DNA of 64,000 bases. Origin: Motacilla alba alba. Taxonomy: Eukaryota; Chordata; Aves; Passeriformes; Motacillidae. Location of the stretch: contig NW_024037374.1 in NCBI RefSeq assembly GCF_015832195.1, forward strand, positions 3,224,001-3,288,000, read 5' to 3'. Positions 22,866 through 33,440 of the stretch are shown one piece after another. The translations under genes were made by a program, and so were the position numbers. The notes below the pieces were generated by a model. That model saw nothing but the letters and a program-made list of their open reading frames with translations. It was not told the DNA's origin and did not search any database. How positions within the stretch are numbered: position 1 is the stretch's first letter; the number at the start of each line of letters is the position of its first letter.

Positions 22866-23315
22866 GAAATCACTGAGGGGTTTCTGACATCACAGAGCTG
22901 TCTGTGATGTCACAGAGTAGGGTGTGAGGCCATAGAGCAGCTTCTGCCATCATAGAGGGTGGCTCTGTGGCATCAGAGAGTGGGTTGTGACATCATCGGG
23001 CGGCTGTGTAACATCATAGAGCAGGCTGTGACATCAAAGAATAGACAGTGACATCATAGAGTGGATTTGTGACATCACAGAGGCTTCTGTGACATCACAG
23101 AGCAGCTGTATCACATCACAGGGTGACATCTCAGAGTTGACTCTGTGACATCACATGGGCTGTGTGATACAGGGGGGCTACGTGACATCACAGAGATAGC
23201 TGTGTGACATCACAGAAGGCTGTGTGACATCACAGGCAGTAGTGTGACATCACAGAGTGTGTGTGACATCATGAAAGGTCTGTGTGACATCACAGGGGCT
23301 ATGTGAGGTCACCGG
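22866..23315 (+). repeat. C20 tandem repeat, block Y copy A
   Basis: More than twenty imperfect units with TGTGACATCACAGAG. It ends at a run of Cs (about 23330-23342). The copy B equivalent (51966-52275) is shorter, so the array length has changed since duplication. Confidence 0.88.
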
Positions 23316-23560
23316 GGAGGTCACTCTGCCCCCCCCCCCCCGTTCCCCCCAGAGAAGTCCATGCACAGCGGGGTCCCCCTGCCCTCAGCGCCGCAGTCTC
23401 CCCCAGAGGATGTTCCAAAAGATCCACCCCAGAGCCTGACACAGGAAGAGGGGTTGGGGTCGTGGGGGGTGGGAGAGGGGGACTGGGATCCCCCAGCAGC
23501 ATCCCTGTGTCCCCCAGGGTCAGAGCCTGGGCCAGGGCTCCTTCACCCTGTTCTGAACGA
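23316..23560 (-). repeat. Module N, block Y copy A
   Basis: Same segment as 13655-13900 and 57850-58090 in diverged form, recognised by GAGGATGTTCC, AGATCCACCCCAGAGCCTGA and a preceding CAGTCTCCCCC. Function unknown. Confidence 0.5.
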
Positions 23561-23789
23561 GGGCTTGAGAGCGCTGAAAAAATTCCTGACAAGGGATCAG
23601 CAAAAACCAGATTTAATATTCAGCAACAGCACCACAAAGTTCCTTGGCAAGAGTCACTCTGCTCCTGACTGGACACTTCAGGAACACCAAGGAAACAAAG
23701 CAACAACAAAACCAAACCAAATCCAGGCAATCAAACCAGAAATGAACCTAGAACTGTCGCCCTGTGTGTGTGTGACACAAGGACAGTGA

Positions 23790-24070
23790 GGGCAAGGATA
23801 AACGGAATATGGTCTAAAAGCTTAAAAGAGCTCAAACTTAAGAGGACTTAACTTAAATCTTAACCATGACTGATACCTTAAACTTTACAATATAGCAAAA
23901 CAACAGCGTTTAACAGTGTTTAACCTAACTTATAACCTATGACTTAGCAATTTAAAAGAGGAATAACACTTAACAATATTTAACTTAGCTAATAACTTAA
24001 ATTAAACTTAACAACTTAGCAAAAGAACAACTCTTAGCAGCATTTAACTTAGCTTGGACCTCGTGACTTA
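23790..24070. repeat. ACTTA-rich tract, copy A
   Basis: A run of short imperfect repeats of the types AACTTAGC, TAACTTA and TTTAAC. Duplicated at 52790-53060. It may be part of an old LTR, but I cannot place it. Confidence 0.5.
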
Positions 24071-24109
24071 ACCTTACTTACTGATATCCGGATGTCTGAG
24101 TGACTCAGC

Positions 24110-24745
24110 TGTCCAAGGCACTCAAGCCCCTCAGAGAGCAGCATTTCTGCCCCATTTCCCCAGCACAGGCACTCCTGTGTGCACACAGACACCAAGAGTC
24201 AGTGCAAGGCACCTGAGAGAAATTCCCCTGAGGGCAGGAAATGCTCACTGGGGAGGCTTTGGCATCTCCCCATGGGGCAAAGGGTTGAGCCTGGAGGAGT
24301 GGGGGGATCTGCCCAGGCTCCGTCGTTGTTCAGGGATCCCCGAGTGCAGCAAACGGGAGAGTTCCCGGCTGGGAGAGGCCCCACTCCGAGGGAGTCGCTG
24401 GCCCAGGAGAGCTCCAAGGGGCTCCTTTTGGAGCGCTGTTTGTAGGGCCCCAAGAGAGGGGCTTCAGTCCCAGCAATGGCTCATCCTGGCCGCACTCGGC
24501 ATCAACAGCTTTCTTTGGCAGTGTGAGAACAGGGATGTTGTGGCACTGAGGGAACAAAAGCAGTTCCCAGGGCTGCTCCTGCAGAAAGCAGGAGCTCCTT
24601 GGGCAGCAGCAGGGCCTGGGGCAGCCAGTGTTTGTGATGAGCTCCAGAGGAGCTGAGCCCAGGGGCTGCTGGCCAAGGCCGAGGCCCAAGGAGCATTTCT
24701 CAGCTGGCAGGGCGGCCTGAGAAGGGGAGGGGGGAATGCAGCAGC
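24110..24745. other. Unique part of block Y (second), copy A
   Basis: Duplicated at 53100-53735. Overlapping frames on both strands, no recognisable domain. Single-base indels between the copies break the longest frames, so coding is unlikely. Confidence 0.5.
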
Positions 24746-24749
24746 ACAG

Positions 24750-25475
24750 GGCCCATGGAACCAAGGGACCATTGTGACACTGTGGGGCCCTGTGAGACCA
24801 AGGGACCATTGTGACACTGTGGGGCCTCATGGAATCATGGAGTGCACTGTGACACTGCTGTGCTTCATGAAACCACAGTGACCATTATGACACTTTGGGG
24901 TGTCATGGGACCATGCGGCCATTGTGACACTGTGAGACTCCATGGAGCCAAAAGTCCATTGTGACATTGCAAGGCCTCATGGAACCATGGAAAGACCATT
25001 AGGACACTTCACATCCTCATGGAACCCAGGAGACCATTGGGACACTGTGGGGCCCCATGGAATAAGCAAAGCATTTTGACACTGTGAGGCCTCATGGAAC
25101 CAGTGAGACCATTGTGACCCTGGGGGTCCCCACAGAACCAAGAGCACCATTGTGATACTGTGGGGCCTGGTGAAACGAAGAGGCCTTTTGACACTGCAGA
25201 GCTGCATGGAACCAAAGGTCCATTGTGACATTGCAGGGCCTTGTGTCATTAGGGGTCCATTGTGACATCAGGGATCCAAAGGAGACCATTGTGATACTTC
25301 AGGGCCCCATGGGAATCATTGGGACCATTGTGACACTGCGGGGCCTTATGAAACCTAGAGGCCACTGTGACACTGTGGGACCCCATTGAACCAAGGGTCC
25401 ATTGTGACACTGCAGGTCTTCTTGTAATCAAGGCACCATTGGGACACTTCAGGGCCCCATAAAACCAAGGGAACA
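24750..25475 (+). repeat. M1 minisatellite array
   Basis: About nineteen 37-bp units ending at the M1/M2 junction near 25468. Copy B (53738-53905) has only about four units, a large length difference between duplicates. Confidence 0.92.
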
Positions 25476-26060
25476 CAGAACAGGTCTGGCTGGTTTGGCC
25501 TCCCCTGGAATGCCTGACTGGTCCAGCTGACCTTGGCATGTTGAGGGTCTCTTTTCATCTGCTGCTGAAATTCTGGGGCTCCATGCTTTCCTTCCTGTGA
25601 AAAAGAACTCTCCTTCTCCTCCAGGCACCCATGGACAGAATTGGGATTTCACCTCCCAATTTCTTTTTATCCAGGGATTGTTCCAATAGGAATATTGCCA
25701 GGACAAGTCTGGCTGGCAGTGGTTTCACAAGGGTCACTCCCCATCTGTCCCCAAAACACTGGGGAAGGCTTCATGCATTCCTTCCTATGGGAAAGAACTG
25801 TCCTGCTAATCCAGGTGCCCATGGGTGAGATTGGGATTCCACCTCCAAAATTCCTTAAATCGAAAGACTGCTCCAAGACAAAATCTGCCATTGCTGACAA
25901 GTCTGGCTGGCCTTGGACTAGTGAGGCTCTCACCTGCCTTCCAACACTGGGGCTCCGTGCTTTCCTTCCTATGGAAAAGAACTGTCCTTCTCGGCCAGGT
26001 GCCCATGGCCACAATTGGGGTTCCACCTCCAACATTGCCTACTGTGAGAGACTGGAGCAG
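25476..26060 (+). repeat. M2 satellite array
   Basis: About three units of ~190 bp with the usual landmarks. In copy B only the first part survives (53906-54090) before the homology jumps to 26812. Confidence 0.88.
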
Positions 26061-26149
26061 ATTGTGGGCTGGAAACATTTCATGTGTGAGGGAGGAAGGG
26101 GCAGGTCAAGCCTTGCCCTGCCCTGGAACCCCAGTGGTATGTTTGCCCA

Positions 26150-26820
26150 ATTATCCAATCACAAATAAAAACCAAACAGAATTAAATGTAGCTGCAATTT
26201 TAATGAAGTAGTTTAGAATATATAAAATTGAATACACTCAAAATATTGACAATATAATTTGGTAAAATGAGGAATAATCTGGTTCTGATAATAATGCAGA
26301 AGTAAGAAAATTAGTATAGGGTACGGAGTGCAAGGGCTTTGGGACCCCTGCCACCTCACGTACAAGGTCATCAAGTTACAATTCCCCTTTTTATGCTGTG
26401 TGCCATCACCATCTCCTCCCATTTTCGATTTGTCACATTCGTATTTCCACCCTCATCATCATCTTCATCACACATGCTCCACCATTCTTTTACGTGGTCA
26501 CACCACTCTTTGGGGGTGGTCTGAGGAAGGCTTCTCCTCTTCCTCAGGTGTCCTTTATTTCACCTTTGGATTACACATGCACACCAAGCTGGTATAGTAT
26601 GAGCCAAAACTAACATTATATCAGCCAATACCATGTTCTAACATTAAAGCAATAAATCTCATATAATTAACATGTTCCTGATTTCCACCCAAGTATTCCC
26701 TCTCTTTCAGATAAATTTAGTAATAGGTATCTCCTACTCCTTCTTGCCCTGAACATCTGCAGGAGAAAGGGGGGGTAGCAGACCCCTCCCCTCCCTTCTT
26801 GCTGGCATTTCACTTTTTAA
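26150..26820 (-). mobile_element. ERV 3' internal and LTR fragment (tentative)
   Basis: On the minus strand an acidic frame (WWSMCDEDDDEGGN near 26480-26440) runs to a purine-rich AAAAAGGGGAAT (about 26396-26380). This is followed by TGTAACTTG, which looks like polypurine tract plus LTR start. The stretch is A+T-rich and absent from block Y copy B. Family unknown; the acidic frame is not recognised. Confidence 0.35.
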
Positions 26821-26904
26821 CCATTTTGTTTTCACCAAATCATAATTACTGTATCAATGTTGATTACTCTTTAAATTTTGTCAGCACAAATCACACCTAT
26901 TTAT

Positions 26905-27120
26905 CACAATTAGATATTAGGAAAAAGCTTTTACTGAAAAAGTGATAAAGTACTGGAATTGTCTACCCTGGGAGGTGGGGGAGTCACCATCCCTGGATGT
27001 GTTTACAAAAAGATTGGATATATACTGAGTGCCATGGTCTAGCTGAGATGGTGTTAGGGCATGCGTTGGACTTGATGATCTTCAAAGTCTCTTCCAGCCT
27101 TGTGATTCTGTGATTCTGTG
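26905..27120 (+). mobile_element. CR1 3' fragment, forward, with tail
   Basis: The sequence runs through GTCACCATCCCTGGATGTGT and TTGGACTTGATGATCTTCAA to the CR1 tail GATTCTGTGATTCTGTG, the characteristic 8-bp-type terminal repeat. Duplicated at 54185-54403. A C20 array begins immediately after the tail in both copies. Confidence 0.85.
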
Positions 27121-27121
27121 C

Positions 27122-27220
27122 TGGTGTGACATCACAGACCAGGTTGTGACACCATACAGTAGGCTATGACATTGCTGGTTTACTATGTGACATCACAGAG
27201 CTGGCTGTGACATCACAGAG
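27122..27220 (+). repeat. C20 tandem repeat, short array
   Basis: Only about five units, compared with about 520 bp at the matching place in copy B (54404-54926). It starts directly at the CR1 tail and ends at the LTR start at 27221. Confidence 0.85.
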
Positions 27221-28110
27221 TGTGGGAGGACAGATTGTCATGAGTACAGAGAAAGAGCTGAAGGCTATCTTGCTCCTGATAAATTGCAGCTGGACTAATT
27301 TCCAAAGAGTGGGGAAAGCCTTGCCCTTAATAGGATGTGTTTTATAAAGAGTGGGTTTAGAAAGGTGTGGGTGCCTTGCCCTTAATAGGATATGTTTTCC
27401 AAAGAGTGGGTTTATAAAGGAGTGGGTTAGCTGGCCGAGAATCAACTGCAGACTGTAGGCTGTGCTGTGGGGAAAAAGAGCTGGGCACTTGTGTGAGGGG
27501 CAGCAAAGGGAAGATGTCGTGTGAGGGAGAGACAGGCTCATGTGGTGGTGCAAGGGACAGGAAAGAGTTAGCTGGTCCCACAGAAGGAAGAGAGAAGGAG
27601 TCAGAAGGCTGCATGGAGTTGCCTGAGGGTAGTCTACAGAGAGAAAGGTATGAGAGTTTTTAGATAATAAGGGGCTGGCGCTTGGGTCATGACCCAGTCA
27701 CACATGGGGGAAGGACCCAGGAAGACCAAGGGGTATTTAAAGCTGACCACGAGGCAAGCACACATCTTGACCCTACCTCCTCTTGGAATTTCTATCTGAA
27801 CACTGCTGGAATCCAGGAGTTGGCAGCTGTGTGTGTGCTTCTCCGTATTTTTTTGTCTTTCTCTCTTTCTGTGTCTTCTTCTAAGTCCCTTCTCTTGCAA
27901 ATTTTGAGTAACTTAAAATTAAACAGGCTTAGAGTTTGCAATGTTGAATGGGCCAAGTTAATGCTTTGAGAAGTGTTCTTTGTTGATTGAATGTCATTTA
28001 AACCTTTTGCCAAAGTTTCTCTGATTCTCTAAAGTTCCCAGTAAAGTCTGTTTTGTTGTTTTGAGCACCTGAGAATCTCCTGCTGTTATTTCTCCAGTGA
28101 GTCCAACTCA
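27221..28110 (+). mobile_element. LTR-like element, copy A
   Basis: It opens TGTGGGAGGACAG, with a TATA-like TTTATAAAGG near 27412 and a second TATTTAAAG near 27735. A pyrimidine-rich stretch and an ATTAAA-type signal lie near 27918. Related pieces are at 54927-55770 (copy B), 29105-29405 (3' half only) and 31206-31640 (minus strand). The right boundary is uncertain. Confidence 0.55.
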
Positions 28111-28329
28111 GAGTACAAAAATCATTGTAATTCCTTTGAAATGTCTCATTGAGAGAGTCTTTCAGTGGATGGGGTGCCGGAACCCAGGGCACAGGGAATA
28201 TTTCTCTGCCTGCTCTGAGGCATCCTGACCCCCAGGGAAGCACTGCTTTTAACCTTCGCCCATGGAGAGAGCTTCCAGGACTTTGGGATGAATTGGAGTC
28301 TACAAGTGTGTGAAATAGATAATGGAGAA

Positions 28330-28484
28330 TAGTGTAGTTTGTCACAGGGTAAGATATTTAGAGTGTTGGGATTTTAGTGTAGAGGTAGGTAGGAGACAAG
28401 ATGGAAGATCTGGGGTGTTGTCTGAGCTGCTTCTTCTTCCTCATCTACTCCATTTTCTGCAGTGTTGCTGGCACAGGGTGATTG
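28330..28484 (+). repeat. Interspersed element fragment at block Y end
   Basis: Matches 55995-56149 in copy B and, on the opposite strand, 30830-30990, with shared GGGATTTTAG, AAGATGGA and GTGATTGGTTATG-like phrases. Probably part of an LTR. Y homology between the copies stops here. Confidence 0.45.
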
Positions 28485-29104
28485 GTTATGGGAACCCAGA
28501 GGGCAGAGGTTATGTGGACAGACAAAGGATTAGTTATATGCAGAAAGGTAGAAATGAAGTGCATTTTCAGTGTTAATTGCAGAAAACAGCTTTAAAAGAC
28601 CTTAAAACTGTACATCTTGTGATCATTTCTGCTGTACTTCCTTGTGTGCTAAGTCTGGTGCAGATGGCGTGCCAAACCTCTGATAAGATAACAATAAACA
28701 GCAACCTGAAGACCAAAAACAGTCCCGTGTGTCTGTCAGTCCAGGCACAGAACTGTTAAAAGAGGTTTCCTCCCATCAGGGGAGCCTCGGGGGCCCAAGA
28801 AGGGGCCAGCACACTTGTCCAGGCGCCCATGGCCAAAACTGGGATTCCACTTCCAACATTGCCAGTTGTGACAGACTGGAGGAGATTGTTGGCTGGAAAC
28901 ATTTTGTGGGTGGGGGAGGAAGGGGCAGGTCCAGCCTTGCCCTGCCCTGCAAGCCCAGCACTGCCCTGCCCTGGAACCCCAATCCCCCCAGAGCCTCTAT
29001 CCCAGCCCAGCAGTGGCTGCCAGGCCCTGGCACAGCACAGGCAATGCTCCACAGCCACCTCTGCAGCCCCCAGCCCAGCTCCTGAGGGACCAAATGAGCC
29101 CAAG
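28485..29104. other. Mixed repeat debris
   Basis: Includes an AATAAACAGC end-of-LTR-like phrase near 28693 and a scrap of M2 and its flank (28800-28940) matching 25990-26125. A G+C-rich stretch follows. No gene seen. Confidence 0.5.
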
Positions 29105-29405
29105 GCCCACCTGGGGGAAGGGCCCAGGAAGACCAAGGGGTATTGAAGGCTGACCACAAGGCAAGCACACATCTTGACCCTACCTCCTCTTGGAATTTCC
29201 ATCTGAATACCGCTGGAATCCAGGAGTTGGTAGCTGTGTGTGTGCTTCTCTGTATCTTTTTTGACTTTCTCTTTCTGTGTCTTTTTCTCTTTCTGTGCTC
29301 CTGCAAATTTTGATTAACATTACATTGAACAGGCTTAGAGTTTGTGAAGTTGAATGGGCCAAGTCAATGCTTTGAGAAGTGTTTTTTCTTGATTGAATGT
29401 CTGTC
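29105..29405 (+). mobile_element. LTR-like element, third copy (3' part)
   Basis: Matches the 3' half of 27221-28110 (GACCAAGGGGTATTGAAGGC, CATCTTGACCCTACCTCCTC, GGAGTTGGTAGCTGTGTGTG). Its 5' half is missing. Confidence 0.6.
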
Positions 29406-29439
29406 ATAAGTTTGATGAGAGAATAATTTTAAAAAGTAA

Positions 29440-30480
29440 TACAAAACTCGTTGTGTAACTGACAATCTGTTAAACCACTAAGATGCTGAACATGCCTCTG
29501 TGAAACACAGATGTTAAAGATGAAAAACCCAGGAACCTCCTCTTTCTTCTCCAGTCAACAAAGAAGTAGCGGCCCTGGCCCTGGCCCCCATCTCAACCAA
29601 ACCAAACCAAACCAAGCAACCCTGCCTTGGGCGAGCCCCTTCCCCCCTCTCCAGTCTGCCCCCTCCCATCGGCCCCATTCTAACCAAACCAAACCCCAAC
29701 AACTGCCAAACAGGAAAACAAAAGAGGCTACAAAACCCCAACCAGAACAAAGCTAGCCACAGCTATTAAAATCTTACCATCAAGTCCCCTTCCCCCAACA
29801 CAACTCAAACCAAAACCCCTACAACCTACAACCCACACAAAATAACCCTACAACTAATATTAAGCACAAAAAAACCCAAAAACCAACCAAAAAACCAATC
29901 CCAACCACAATGTCCACCACAAGTTACTGGCAGGTCAGGTGTTAACCCTTTCAATACTTCAATCCTCTTACAAGTAAAAGAAAAAGAAAACACAAACATA
30001 TTAAAAAAAACAACATAAAACCATCAAAGTTAGTAAACAAGAGATTAAATCCAAAAAAAAAAGAAAAATAAGAAAAACATCTTCAAACTAAAATCCTCTT
30101 ATAAGCTATAAAGAAAAAACTCTTTTTCTATATAACACATAAAACAATAAAAAATAAAATATTCAAATGATATCAAACAATATCAAACCAAATTCAACAT
30201 ACTAAGATAAAAAATGTTAAATTAACTGTAATTTCATCAAAAGTTTAAACCAAAAAAAAAGTAATCCAGTGCATCCAAGAGAAGATCTCTACTCCAAGAG
30301 AGAAAAACAAAATTTAAATAAATAATAAAAATATTTATCTTTAAACAACTCATCTTATAAACAATACCCCATAAGTTGACATGGCCCATCCACAAGCTCT
30401 AAAAAAGCTTATAGTAATAACAACAACTTCACAATAACAAAGTTCCCCAGAAAACTGTTATCCATGACAAAATTAGAAAC
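29440..30480 (+). mobile_element. Diverged LTR of the 34269 family
   Basis: It shares with the LTR at 34269 the phrases GACAATCTGTTAAACCACTA (29460), an AGATCTCT region (30285), and ATACCCCATA-GTTGACATGG (30366). The interior is A- and C-rich from heavy drift. Very few G residues occur from 29760 to 30450, a striking strand asymmetry. Confidence 0.6.
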
Positions 30481-30691
30481 CACAAAAAAAGTATTTTTTC
30501 CTCGTGAAAAAGAACTCCATGTAGCCTCTGTTGTTTTCCTGTTTGGTAGTTGCTGGGGTTTGGTTTGGTTGAGATGGGGGCCAGGGCCGCTATTTCTTCA
30601 TGGACTAGAGAAGAAAGAGGAGGTTCCTGGGTTTTTTCGTCTTTAACATCTGTGTTTCACATAGGCGTGTTCAGCATCTTAGTGGTTTAAC
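29472..30691. repeat. Inverted repeat, ~145-bp arms
   Basis: The left arm at about 29472-29610 is the reverse complement of 30548-30691, including GTTAAACCACTAAGATGCTG, AACCTCCTCTTTCTTC and GCGGCCCTGG. The right arm is thus an LTR start in the opposite direction. The element is a head-to-head LTR pair or a partial inversion. Confidence 0.8.
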
Positions 30692-30829
30692 AGCTACGAT
30701 CTGTCCAGCTGGCTGGGTTGTGGCACAGCATCTGCCCTTGGGGTGGCGTTAACTTTTTATACTAAGAACTACGTGTACTTTTTTTTACAATAATATTCTA
30801 ACACCTATCACCTATGTTAGACAGTCTGT

Positions 30830-30990
30830 CTCTAAACCAATCATAACGTGTCACCATCACAGCAGAAGATGGAGGGCAAGAAGAAGAAGGAGGAGGACAG
30901 GATACCCCCAGATTCCTCCATCTCGCCTCTTGAACCCCCATTCTAAAATCCCAAAATTCTACTTTTTCACCCTGTGACAAAATAACTATC
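30830..30990 (-). repeat. Interspersed element fragment, reverse
   Basis: Reverse-strand relative of 28330-28484 and 55995-56149. Likely LTR-derived. Confidence 0.4.
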
Positions 30991-31137
30991 ACTCTACTCC
31001 AACTCTTCTGGCTTGTAAATCTTCACACAAAGTTGGTAATTTTTTCCATAGGGTAAAATTAAAAGCAGAGATGTTTTTGATTCCATGCCAAGGTCTCGGA
31101 GCCCCTTGACATGGTCTCAAGGCATCTAGGACAGCCA

Positions 31138-31210
31138 GAGGAACATCCTGGGTTCTGACACAACCTCAGTGATACCAGCACCATGCTCTAACCAACTGAG
31201 CTAAGAGGTC
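31138..31210 (-). other. tRNA-Ile-like sequence (SINE head or tRNA relic)
   Basis: The minus strand reads CTTAGCTCAGTTGGTTAGAG and then CATGGTGCTGGTAT. The first is the D-arm and box A of an isoleucine-type tRNA. The anticodon loop does not read as a clean Ile anticodon, and the T-arm (TTGTGTCAGAACCC) is only partly like the GGTTCGA box B. A functional tRNA is unlikely. Bird SINEs with a tRNA-Ile head are known, which is one reading. Confidence 0.5.
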
Positions 31211-31640
31211 AAAATGACACAAAATTTTACTGTCAAAATATAGACAAACAAGGAACTTTGGCAAAAGGTTTAATACAACATCCACTTCAACAGAAAACTC
31301 TTGTCATAGCAATAACTCATTTATCTTAGCAAAGTCAACCTAAAACCCCTTAACTCTGAAGATGGTAAGTTACCCAAAAATGTTCCAGGTAAGTAGGATT
31401 AGAAGGAGAAGAAATAGAGAACAACAGAAAGACAGAGCCGTAGGAAGACATGCACATAGATACCAACTGCTCAACTCCCAATACCACAGACAAAAGAACC
31501 CCAGCAGAAAGCAGCATCCAGACCATGGGCTGGCCTCGTGCTCCGGCTTTTAACCCCCTGGGCCTCCATGGGCCCACCCCTGGGGTGGGACTGCCAGGTG
31601 CCTGTCCAATCAGAGTCAGGCTAGACACCAGCTGCCCCTG
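31206..31640 (-). mobile_element. LTR-like element, reverse (27221 family)
   Basis: On the minus strand it shows a pyrimidine-rich part, a GTAACTTACC-type stretch and TTAAACCTTTTGCCAAAGTT, as in 27221-28110. The tRNA-like piece begins immediately after it. Confidence 0.45.
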
Positions 31641-31844
31641 TTGTATGATTGATTGACAGCTCAGCCAATCAGAGCTGTGTTAGCACTGCCCCTGCTGTGT
31701 GATTGACAGCTGTGCCAGGCCAGGGCTGGGGGCGGGGCTCTGTCCCACCACAAACCAAGGCCTGACCCGCCCCTGGCCCCACACGGGCATTCCGAGCATC
31801 CCAAGGTGTCTCGGGACATCGATCTCATCCAGCCTCTGACAGCG

Positions 31845-32208
31845 ACCACGGTGACACTACGGAACCCCATGGAACCAAGGGGTCATTATGACACTGTGGA
31901 GCCTCATGGAATCAAGGAGACCATTGTGCAACTGGAGAGCTCCAAGGAACCAGGGGTTCATGGTCACCTTGTGGAGCTAATAGTGTCATGGAGGAGCCAT
32001 TGTGACACAGCGAGGGCACATGAACCAAGGAGCCATTGTGACACAGCAGGGCTGTGTGGAACCACGAAGCCATGGTGACATTGCAAGGCCTCATGGAAGC
32101 ACAGGGCCATTGTGACACTGCAGAAGCAAGGGGAACATTGTGACACTCCAGGGCCTCATTGAGCCAAGGAGACCATTGTGACACATTGTGGCCCCACCAA
32201 ACCAAGGG
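31845..32208 (+). repeat. M1 minisatellite array
   Basis: About ten 37-bp units leading into the M1/M2 junction at 32207. Confidence 0.9.
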
Positions 32209-33440
32209 AACATGGAACAGGTCTGTCTGGCTGGGCCTCCTGGGGAGCACCTGACATGTCCGGCTGACCTTGGCATGTCGAGGGCTGCTTCTCATCTGCC
32301 CCTGGAGCACTGGGGCTCTGGGCTTTCCTTCCTATAGGAGAGAACTGTCCTCCTCCATGAGCCCATGGCCAAAACAGAGGTTCCTCTTCCAAATTTCCTT
32401 GCAAAGATTGTTCCCAGATGAAATCTTCCAGGACAGACAGCTCTAGCTGCCTTGGCCACCCAGGGGCCACCTCTCATCTGCCTTTCAAACACTGGGACCA
32501 CATGCTTTTCTTTCTTATGGGAAAAAATCAACCATCTAGACCAGGCACACGTGCCCAAAATTGAGCATCTGCCTCCAGCATTCCTTATATCCAAGGATAG
32601 CTCCCAGGCAAAAGCTGCTGGGACTGACAAGTCTTGCTGGCCTTGGCTTCCTGAGGGCTGGCACTCATGTGCCTCTGAAACACTGGGGCTCTGGGCTTTC
32701 CTTCTTAATGCAAAGACCTTTTCTTCCTGTGCAGGTGCCCATGGCCAAAACTGAGATTCCACCTCCAAAATGCCCTATGTCCAAGGATAGCCCCTCGACA
32801 AAAGGTGCCAGGAGAGACAGGTCTGGTTGGATTAACCTAAGGGGGCCACCTCTCATCTTCTTCCAAAACACTGGGATTTTGCACTGTTCTTTCCTATAGG
32901 TAAAAACCATCCACCTTGACCAGGTGCCCATGGCCAAAACTGGGATTCCACCTCCAAAGCTCTGTACATCCAAGGATTGCTCCCAAGTGAAAGCTGCCAG
33001 GACAGAAAGGTCTGGCTGCCCTTGGCCTCTTGGGAGCTGCCTCTCACCTGCTTTCCAAACACTGGGGCTTTTGCTTTCCTTCCAATGGAAAAGAACTGTC
33101 CTTCTTCTCAAGGTGTCTGTGGTCAAAATTGAGATTCCTCCTCCCAAATTCCATATATCCGAGGATTCCTCCATGACAGGACAAACAGGTCTGGCTTGGC
33201 CTCCCAAGAGCCACATCTCATCTGCCTTTGAAACACTTGAGCTCTCTGCTTTCCTTCCTATAGAACAGAACCGTCCTTCTCCTCTGGGTGTCCATGTCTG
33301 AAATTGGGATTCCACCTCTACAATTCTGTATATCCAAGGGTTGCTCCCAGGCACAATCTGCCAGTACCGTCAAGGCTGGCTGGCCTTGGCCTCTGCTGAC
33401 TGCCCCTGCAACACTGGGGCTCGGCTCTTTCCTTCCCATG
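32209..33440 (+). repeat. M2 satellite array (longest)
   Basis: About six and a half units spaced 189-190 bp apart (CAGGTCTGG-type landmarks near 32628, 32818 and 33007). On the minus strand an open frame (33354-32665) crosses several units in register with a ~63-residue repeat containing FGGGI.VLAMGT and RKES.EPQCF phrases. Confidence 0.92.

Larger units (their letters stand above)
18165..28484 (+). repeat. Segmental duplication: block Y, copy A
   Basis: Matches 47604-56149 in the same orientation. Internal order is the same: a ~1.5-kb G+C-rich unique part, M1 array, M2 array, the dispersed module, C20 array, module N, an ACTTA-rich tract, another unique part, M1/M2, CR1 tail, C20 array, LTR. 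Copy A alone has an LTR at 20671-21194 and about 1.16 kb at 25655-26812. Confidence 0.9.

Noticed and set aside
31138..31210. Functional tRNA-Ile gene
   Set aside because: The anticodon loop and T-arm do not fit a working tRNA; only the D-arm is convincing.
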